Origin: Leucobacter sp. Ag1
GTDB lineage: Bacteria; Actinomycetota; Actinomycetes; Actinomycetales; Microbacteriaceae
DNA: 64,000 nt
Direction of reading: 5' to 3'
Assembly (NCBI RefSeq): GCF_000980875.1
Contig: NZ_LAYO01000104.1
Span: forward strand, 36,828-100,827
Part shown: piece after piece, positions 58,646-64,000 of the stretch
How the letters are laid out: each line of letters opens with the position of its first letter
Position numbering within the stretch: position 1 is the first letter of the stretch
Notes under the pieces: generated by a model
Databases searched by the model: none
What the model saw: the letters and a program-made list of their open reading frames with translations, nothing else
What the model was told of the DNA's origin: nothing
Position numbers and translations under genes: made by a program

Positions 58646-60334
58646 CTATGCGGCCGGGTCGGGCGATCCGGCCGCATCGGTCGCGCGGAACACGGATCGA
58701 CCGCGCGAGAAGGTCTCGACCGTGCGGGTGCGCGCGATCTCGGAAACGGGGGCGACGAAGGGATTGCGGTCGACCACGGTCAGGTCGGCGGCGAAGCCCG
58801 GGGCGATCGTGCCGACCTCGTGCTCCCATCCGTTGATCTCGGCGCCGCCGCGCGTGTAGGCGCGGAGCGCCTCGCCGAGGCCGAGGCGCTCGGCGGGCAC
58901 GAACACGCGCTCGTTGCGGTCGGGGTGCCCCTCGGGGTGCTGCCGGTTCACGGCCACGTGGATCCCGAGCCAGGGGTCCGCGGTGGTCACGGGCCAGTCG
59001 GACCCGGCGACGAGCTGCCCCTCGGCCTCCGCAATGCTGCGGAAGGGGTACTGCCACTCGGTGCGATCCTCGCCGATGAGCGGCACGTTGAGGTCGACCA
59101 TCTGCGGGTCGTACGACGCCCAGAGCGCCTGCATGTTCGCGGCGACGCGCAGCGCTCCGAAGCGGGTCACATCGTCGGGGTGCACCATCTGCAGGTGCGC
59201 GATGTGGTGCGTCGCCCCCGTGTCGCCGTTCGCGGCGCGCGCCGCGGCGACCGCATCGAGGCACTCGGAGACCCCGCGGTCGCCGATGGCGTGGAAGTGG
59301 GCCTGCAGACCGTCGGCGTCGAAGCGCGTCACGATCCGGTTCAGCAGTTCGGGCTCGACGAAGGAGATGCCGGTGTCCCCCGCATCGCCGCACGCGCAGC
59401 CGGCCGGGAGGTAGGGGACGCTGACGGCTGCGGTCTTGTTCTCGACCACGCCGTCCTGCATGATCTTGATCGTCGTGATGCGGAAGCGATCCCCCTGGAA
59501 CTCGCGGCGCACGGCCTCGAGTTCGGGGATCTGCTCCTCGCCCCGGGTGCGGTCCCACCAGAGGGCTCCGTTGACGCGGGCGTGCAGCTCGTCGCGCTCG
59601 ATGGCCTCGCGGTAGACGTGCACCTCCTGCGCGCTGTGGTTTCCGTAGTCGCCGATCAGCGCGTCCTGCCAGCCGGTGATCCCGAAGGCGTGCAGGTATT
59701 CCTGCGCAGACATGAGCGCCGCGTACATGTCGGCGTGCGTCGGCTCGGGAGCGAGTCCGAGCACCAGCATTCGGGCGCCCTCGTGCAGCGTGCCCGTCGG
59801 CTCGCCGTCCGCATCGCGCTCGATGGTGCCGTCGGCGGGATCCGGGGTGTCGCGGGTGATCCCCGCGAGCCGGAGCGCCGCGGTGTTCACCCAGGTGCTG
59901 TGGTGGTCACGGTTCGAGATCGCCATCGGCCGGTCGGAGCAGATCGCGTCGAGGTCGGCGGCCAGCGGGAATCCGCCGGGGAATGCGGCCATCTGCCAGC
60001 CACCGCCGAGGATCCAGGGAGCCTCGGGGTTCGCCTCGACGTAGGCCCGCACCGTCGCGAGGTAGTCCTCGCGCGTCCATCCGTCCGAGAGGTCGCAGCC
60101 GAGGCGCTCGAGGCCGCCCTCGACGGGGTGCACGTGCGAGTCGACGAGGCCGGGCAGCAGCAGCCCGCCACTCAGGTCGACCACGCGGGTCTCCGGGCCG
60201 ATCAGTGCCGCCACCTCGTCGATGCCCACGGCCGCGATCCGGTCGCCGATCACTCCGACGTCGGTGCGCACCGGCTCGGCGCCGCTGCCGTCGAAGACCT
60301 CGCCGCCGGTGAAGGCGATCGTGAGCTGCTGCAT
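58646..60334 (-). CDS. YtcJ-like amidohydrolase (amidohydrolase_3 family)
   Basis: A 562-residue metal-dependent hydrolase. [19 protein letters not shown] (about residues 55-73) gives the first metal histidines. [19 protein letters not shown] and [13 protein letters not shown] give the others, and [20 protein letters not shown] the metal Asp. It is about 15-20 residues longer than the related protein encoded at 29143-30780 and clearly diverged from it. It is the first gene of an operon with a PAAT importer and is divergent from a LacI-type regulator. It likely hydrolyses an imported or related amide; the substrate is unknown. Confidence 0.9.
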   Translation of the reverse strand: MQQLTIAFTGGEVFDGSGAEPVRTDVGVIGDRIAAVGIDEVAALIGPETRVVDLSGGLLLPGLVDSHVHPVEGGLERLGCDLSDGWTREDYLATVRAYVEANPEAPWILGGGWQMAAFPGGFPLAADLDAICSDRPMAISNRDHHSTWVNTAALRLAGITRDTPDPADGTIERDADGEPTGTLHEGARMLVLGLAPEPTHADMYAALMSAQEYLHAFGITGWQDALIGDYGNHSAQEVHVYREAIERDELHARVNGALWWDRTRGEEQIPELEAVRREFQGDRFRITTIKIMQDGVVENKTAAVSVPYLPAGCACGDAGDTGISFVEPELLNRIVTRFDADGLQAHFHAIGDRGVSECLDAVAAARAANGDTGATHHIAHLQMVHPDDVTRFGALRVAANMQALWASYDPQMVDLNVPLIGEDRTEWQYPFRSIAEAEGQLVAGSDWPVTTADPWLGIHVAVNRQHPEGHPDRNERVFVPAERLGLGEALRAYTRGGAEINGWEHEVGTIAPGFAADLTVVDRNPFVAPVSEIARTRTVETFSRGRSVFRATDAAGSPDPAA

Positions 60335-60397
60335 GGGTTCCCGCTTCGTCGGGATCGAGGCGTTGCTGCGGGGCCGGACGGCCGAGCATCATCGCTC

Positions 60398-60419
60398 AAT
60401 CGTTTTAGGTTAATCGTTT
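60398..60419. promoter_or_regulatory. repeated AATCGTTT motif in the amidohydrolase / lacI-family promoter region
   Basis: AATCGTTT occurs at 60398-60405 and 60412-60419, 14 bases apart. The pair is flanked by CTCAA and TTGAG, which gives the whole region partial dyad symmetry with a central A/T-rich stretch. It lies 63 bases upstream of the amidohydrolase start and 59 bases upstream of the LacI-family start. It is a likely regulator site. Confidence 0.5.
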
Positions 60420-60478
60420 GAGTGGAAGATAGCATTGGAGTCGAACAGCCCGCAAGCCGCCGAACGAGGAGCACGCAG

Positions 60479-61465
60479 ATGACCACCACCCTCGCCGACG
60501 TCGCGCGAGAGGTCGGCGTCTCGACGGCGGCGGCCTCCCTCGCGATGAACGGCAAGCCCGGCGTCTCGGCCGCGACCCGCGACCGCGTGCTCGAGGCCGC
60601 CCACCGGCTCGGCTACCGCCCCAACCCCGCGGGCCGCGCCCTGCGCAGTTCCCGCGCCGGCGCCATCGGCCTCTACCTGCCCAACTCCGCCGTGCACTTC
60701 GGTTACTACACCGAGGCCACCAACGGCGTCGCCGAGGCCCTGCACCGCAGCGGGATCCCCCTGCTCGTGCTGCCCAACGCGGCCCACGGCGCGCGCCTCG
60801 ACACCTTCCCAGCCGTCGACGGCTACCTCATGATCGAGCCGCACTCCGACGACCCCGGCGTCGCCGAGATCCTCGCCCAGGACCTGCCGGTCGTCACCGG
60901 CGACCGTCCCCCGCGCGGCTTCGGCGACCCCTGGGGCATCGTCGAGTCCCCCAACGGGGAGCTCGTGCGCACCGTCTTCGACCGGTTCCTCGCGGGCGGC
61001 GCGAAGCGACCCGGCATGATCCAGATCGAACGGGTCTCGGAGTGGACCCTGGAGCTCGAGGCCTCCTACCTGGCCTGGTGCGCCGAGCACGGCCTCGAAC
61101 CGCGCATCGCCGAGGTCGGGTTCCACGACTCGAACGAGGAGATCCTGCGCTCCCTCGCCGGCTTCTTCGACGAGACCTCGGGATGCGACGCAGTACTCAC
61201 CGCCGGCGACGGCATCGCGGTGCGCATCGCCGGGATCCTGCGGTCCCTCGGCAAGCGCGTCGGCACCGATGTCCGACTCATCTCGGGCGTCGACAGCCCG
61301 CTCATGGAGTTCCACACCCCGTCCATCACCGCCGTCGACCTGCAGCCCCGCGAGTTCGGCCGCGCCTGCGCCGAGCTGCTGCTCGAGATGCTCGACGCGG
61401 AGCGGCCCGAGCAACCGATCCGGCGCACCGTGCCCTCGCCCCTCGTGGAGCGGGCCTCGGGCTGA
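60479..61465 (+). CDS. LacI-family transcriptional regulator
   Basis: A 328-residue repressor. The N-terminal HTH with hinge is TLADVAREVGVSTAAASLAMNGKPGVSAATRDRV and AAHRLGYRPNPAGRALRSS. The periplasmic-binding-like effector domain follows (about 62-325), with GAIGLYLPNSAVHFGYYTEATNGVAEAL, DAVLTAGDGIAVRIAGILRSLG and SITAVDLQPREFGRACAELLLEML. It probably represses the divergent amidohydrolase-importer operon until its substrate is present. ATG 60479 follows GAGGAG; an earlier ATG at 60422 would fall close to the candidate operator and is not preferred. Confidence 0.92.
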   Translation: MTTTLADVAREVGVSTAAASLAMNGKPGVSAATRDRVLEAAHRLGYRPNPAGRALRSSRAGAIGLYLPNSAVHFGYYTEATNGVAEALHRSGIPLLVLPNAAHGARLDTFPAVDGYLMIEPHSDDPGVAEILAQDLPVVTGDRPPRGFGDPWGIVESPNGELVRTVFDRFLAGGAKRPGMIQIERVSEWTLELEASYLAWCAEHGLEPRIAEVGFHDSNEEILRSLAGFFDETSGCDAVLTAGDGIAVRIAGILRSLGKRVGTDVRLISGVDSPLMEFHTPSITAVDLQPREFGRACAELLLEMLDAERPEQPIRRTVPSPLVERASG

Positions 61466-61492
61466 CCAAATCGACGCAGAGCGGCGGCAAGT

Positions 61493-61558
61493 TGCGTCGA
61501 GTGGCGGCAAACCCACCGAATCGGGCCCGATTCCATGCGTTTGCCGCCGCTCGACGCA
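61493..61558. repeat. large hairpin element with nested palindrome
   Basis: TGCGTCGAGTGGCGGCAAAC (61493-61512) pairs with 61539-61558 over 20 bp with one G-T mismatch. Its loop contains a perfect 16-base palindrome, GAATCGGG/CCCGATTC, at 61518-61533. A partial third copy of the arm motif (CGACGCAGAGCGGCGGCAA) lies just before, at about 61472-61490. It sits between the lacI-family gene and the phosphohexomutase gene, both on the plus strand. It may be a terminator or a dispersed palindromic repeat. The rest of the 61466-61665 gap shows no gene. Confidence 0.8.
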
Positions 61559-61665
61559 GAGCATCCGCCCGAGACCCCGAACACCCCCGCGACGCGCCGG
61601 GACCGCCGCCGCGCGGGTGCTAGCGTGAAGCATCGACCGCTGGGGGAAACGCGGAAGGGGCAGTG

Positions 61666-63429
61666 ATGACCGAGACCACCGACGCTCAGCTCTGCGCGGA
61701 TGCGCGCGCCTGGGCGGCCCAGGATCCCGATCCCGAGACCCGCGCCGAGGCCGAGGCCCTGGCCGACGCGGTCGAGGCCGGCGACGACGCCGCGCGCGCC
61801 GAGCTGCGCGACCGCTTCGACGGCCGCCTGGGCTTCGGCACCGCGGGACTGCGCGCCGAGCTCGGCGCCGGACCCCGACGGATGAACCGGGTCGTCGTCT
61901 CGCAGACGAGCGCCGGTTTCGCCGCGTATCTGCGCGACCGCGCGACGCGCGGCGAGACGACGAGCCCGCCCACCGCGGTGGTCGGCTACGACGGCCGCGT
62001 GGGCTCCGAGGTGTTCGCGCGGGACACCGCCGAGGTGCTCGCGGGCGCGGGGATCCGCGTCACGCTGCTGCCGGAGGCCGGGCCCACCCCGCTCACCGCG
62101 TTCGCCGTGCGCCACCTCGGCGCGTCGGCCGGCGTGATGATCACCGCCAGCCACAACCCGCCGCGCGACAACGGCTACAAGGTCTACCTCGGCGACGCCG
62201 ACGGCGGATCCCAGATCGCGCCGCCCGTCGACGCCGAGATCGCGGCCCGCATCGCGGTCGCCGCCGAACGACCGTTCTCGGAGATCGCCCGCGGCACCGG
62301 GATCACGATCGCCGGACCGGGGCTCGCCGACGCGTACGTGCGCGAGACCGCGGCCGCGGTCGTCGCGGGGATCGCACCCGAGGCCGAGTCCGACCTCACC
62401 GCTTCGCTCACGGTCGTCTACACCGCCATGCACGGCGTCGGCGCCGAGCTCGGTCGCCGCGTGTTCTCGGCGGCGGGCCTCCCGCACGTGGTGCCGGTGC
62501 CCGAGCAGGACCGCCCCGACGGCGAGTTCCCGACCCTCGCGTTCCCGAACCCCGAGGAGGAGGGCGCGCTCGACTTCGCCTACGCGCTCGCGAGCGACGT
62601 CGGCGCCGACCTGATCGTCGCGCACGACCCCGACGCCGACCGATTGGGCCTCGCGGCCCCGGATCCGGCGAACGGGGGCGCCTACCGCCGCCTCAGCGGC
62701 AACGAGCTCGGCCTGCTGCTCGGCTGGCGCGCCGCCGAACGACGGCTGCGCGAGGCCGAGCGCGACGACCTCCCCGTCTCGGGTGCGCTCGCGAACACGA
62801 TCGTCTCCTCGCCGGCGCTCGGCGCCGTGGCTCGGGCGCACGGGCTCGGCATCGTCGAGACGCTGTCGGGGTTCAAGTGGGTGTCCCGCGTGCCCGACCT
62901 GGTGTTCGGTTACGAGGAGGCGCTGGGGTACCTGCCGTTCCCCGGGGTCGTCCGCGACAAGGACGGGATCCAGGCGAGCGCCGACGCGATCGCGATGGTG
63001 CGCGAGCTCGCCGCGGAGGGACGCACCGTGTGGGATCGCCTCGACGAGGCGTCGGAGCGGTTCGGCCACTTCGCGAGCGCGCAGGTCGTGGTGCGGCTCG
63101 ACGGCATCGACCGGGTGGAGCGGCTCGCCGAACTGATCCGGCAGGATCCGCCGACCGCGTTCGACGGCGTCGAGGTGAAGCGCTTCATCGACCTCCGCGC
63201 GCCCGGTGCGGCCGAGGTCCCGGCGAACGTGCTCCGCTTCGACCTCGCCGGAGGGTCCCGGATCATGATCCGGCCGAGCGGGACCGAGCCGAAGCTCAAG
63301 ATCTACCTCGATGCGCGGTCGGGCAAGGGATCCGTGGCCGATCGACGGCGCAAGGCCGAGAAGCGCCTGCGGCGCCTCGAGGCCGCGATCCGCGAGCACC
63401 TCGACGGATTGCAGGCGGAGTCGGCGTGA
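61666..63429 (+). CDS. phosphomannomutase/phosphoglucomutase family protein
   Basis: A 587-residue alpha-D-phosphohexomutase of the larger PGM2-like type. The four family loops are visible: the phosphoserine loop GVMITASHNPPRDNGYKVY, the metal loop VAHDPDADRLGLAAPD, the sugar loop FGYEEALGYLPF and the phosphate loop IMIRPSGTEPKLKIYL. It interconverts hexose or pentose 1- and 6(5)-phosphates. Start ATG 61666; the GTG just before it would add one residue. Its stop overlaps the start of the next gene as GTGA. Actinobacteria often carry this gene with nucleotide-repair or salvage genes. Confidence 0.94.
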   Translation: MTETTDAQLCADARAWAAQDPDPETRAEAEALADAVEAGDDAARAELRDRFDGRLGFGTAGLRAELGAGPRRMNRVVVSQTSAGFAAYLRDRATRGETTSPPTAVVGYDGRVGSEVFARDTAEVLAGAGIRVTLLPEAGPTPLTAFAVRHLGASAGVMITASHNPPRDNGYKVYLGDADGGSQIAPPVDAEIAARIAVAAERPFSEIARGTGITIAGPGLADAYVRETAAAVVAGIAPEAESDLTASLTVVYTAMHGVGAELGRRVFSAAGLPHVVPVPEQDRPDGEFPTLAFPNPEEEGALDFAYALASDVGADLIVAHDPDADRLGLAAPDPANGGAYRRLSGNELGLLLGWRAAERRLREAERDDLPVSGALANTIVSSPALGAVARAHGLGIVETLSGFKWVSRVPDLVFGYEEALGYLPFPGVVRDKDGIQASADAIAMVRELAAEGRTVWDRLDEASERFGHFASAQVVVRLDGIDRVERLAELIRQDPPTAFDGVEVKRFIDLRAPGAAEVPANVLRFDLAGGSRIMIRPSGTEPKLKIYLDARSGKGSVADRRRKAEKRLRRLEAAIREHLDGLQAESA

Positions 63430-64000
63430 GCACGCTCGAGCGCTGGTCGCCCGACCGCGCGGCGGCCTGGCTCCGGCGTCCATCGCCCGAGGACCACAAG
63501 TACCGGCGCGGCGTGCTCGCCGCGCGCACGGGTTCGGCGCAGTATCCCGGCGCCGCCGTGATCGGCGTCTCGGCCGCGTGGCGCACCGGCATCGGCATGG
63601 TCCGGTACGTCCCGCCGCTCGAGGACGCGCCTCGGGATCTGCCGGCACCGGCCGCGGCCGTGCTCGCCCGGCACCCCGAGACCGTGCTCGGCGCGGGACG
63701 CTGCGACGCCTGGCTGCTCGGATCGGGCACCGATCCGAGCACGCGCACGGCCGCCGAAGAGGCCGGGGTCGTCGCGCTGCTGCGCAGCGGCACCCCGGCC
63801 GTCGTCGACGCAGGGGCGCTCGATCTCGTCGCACGCGTCGCCGGCGAGACGGGCCCGCTGATCCTCACTCCGCACCTCGGAGAGTTCGAACGACTGCACC
63901 GCGGCGCCCCGCTCCCGGACGACGGCTCGCCGGGCGGCATCGCGCGACGCGGCGAGGCCGCCGTCGCCCTCGCAACCGAGCTCGGCGCCGCCGTGCTGCT
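63426..64000 (+). CDS. ADP/ATP-dependent NAD(P)H-hydrate dehydratase (5' part, runs off the window)
   Basis: The open frame begins with GTG 63426 inside the previous stop codon and is still open at the window edge (191 complete codons). TLERWSPDRAAAWLRRP starts it, followed by KYRRGVLAARTGSAQYPGAAVIGVSAAWRTGIGMVRYV and LILTPHLGEFERLHRG. These match the ribokinase-like C-terminal domain of YjeF/NnrD, which repairs damaged NAD(P)HX. The TPHxGEF block is the family hallmark. The conserved C-terminal signature lies beyond the window. Only the dehydratase domain is seen; the epimerase domain is absent upstream, as in stand-alone NnrD. Confidence 0.85.
   Translation, partial: MSTLERWSPDRAAAWLRRPSPEDHKYRRGVLAARTGSAQYPGAAVIGVSAAWRTGIGMVRYVPPLEDAPRDLPAPAAAVLARHPETVLGAGRCDAWLLGSGTDPSTRTAAEEAGVVALLRSGTPAVVDAGALDLVARVAGETGPLILTPHLGEFERLHRGAPLPDDGSPGGIARRGEAAVALATELGAAVL

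Noticed and set aside
1..64000. tRNA, rRNA, riboswitch or prophage signals
   Set aside because: Reading the intergenic regions I found no cloverleaf-like or rRNA sequence, no recognisable riboswitch core and no phage structural or integrase gene.

Overview
The window is high-GC (about 70%) bacterial chromosome, densely coded on both strands. Many genes start with GTG and many junctions are 4-base ATGA/GTGA stop-start overlaps. The gene content points to an actinobacterium, most likely a member of the Microbacteriaceae. The clues are a fused biotin-carboxylase/BCCP subunit, HadA/HadB-like dehydratases coupled to murB, an Eis-type acetyltransferase, an LpdA-type flavoprotein lacking the redox disulfide, and a CsoR/CstR regulator. 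The genus cannot be fixed from sequence reading alone. I see no rRNA, tRNA, CRISPR array, prophage or insertion-sequence transposase.

Layout. (1) 0.2-2.9 kb: two PLP enzymes of sulfur amino acid metabolism. (2) 2.9-7.4 kb: one minus-strand operon, hadA-hadB-murB-DUF2520-panC-panB, joining cell-wall and pantothenate synthesis. (3) 7.5-10.2 kb: a Gly-rich DUF937 protein divergent from an acyl-CoA carboxylase alpha subunit. (4) 10.2-11.7 kb: a two-gene, lower-GC island (coiled-coil/winged-helix protein plus DUF3800-like RNase H-fold protein) lying between two 65-bp direct repeats. It is the only clearly foreign-looking segment. (5) 11.7-22 kb: housekeeping and redox genes (Eis-like, OhrR-like with a clear operator, LLM oxidoreductase, aldo/keto reductase, cupredoxin-LpdA pair, Orn/Lys/Arg decarboxylase, SulP transporter). 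(6) 22-29 kb: a tandem-Lrp regulator divergent from a seven-gene operon with an ABC importer, two TIM-barrel enzymes, a ureidoglycolate-lyase-like cupin and a PfkB kinase. This looks like an uncharacterised catabolic pathway.

(7) 29-42.7 kb: a polyamine/amine region with a YtcJ-like amidohydrolase, two DAO-family oxidases, a cupin, a Pot-type spermidine/putrescine ABC importer, an XRE-cupin regulator with a perfect palindromic operator, an MHS-family transporter and two overlapping flavin monoamine oxidase genes. (8) 42.7-45 kb: a persulfide/sulfide-response unit with a CoA-disulfide-reductase-rhodanese fusion and a small Cys protein, divergent from a CstR-like repressor with two operator copies between them. 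(9) 45-49.4 kb: an allantoin/ureide set (AllB, AllE, hydantoin/allantoin racemase, DUF6986 aldolase-like). (10) 49.4-55.7 kb: a five-gene Dpp/Opp-type importer divergent from an Lrp regulator, then a small lipocalin-like protein. (11) 55.9-61.5 kb: a second YtcJ amidohydrolase with a PAAT importer, divergent from a LacI regulator. (12) 61.5-64 kb: a strong hairpin element, a phosphohexomutase, and the start of an NAD(P)HX dehydratase gene cut by the window edge.

Overall the stretch from 22 to 61 kb is a run of scavenging modules for nitrogen-containing compounds. Each has its own importer, enzymes and local regulator, which suits a heterotroph living on amines, peptides, ureides and amino compounds. 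Functions are read from motifs and context; no database search was possible.
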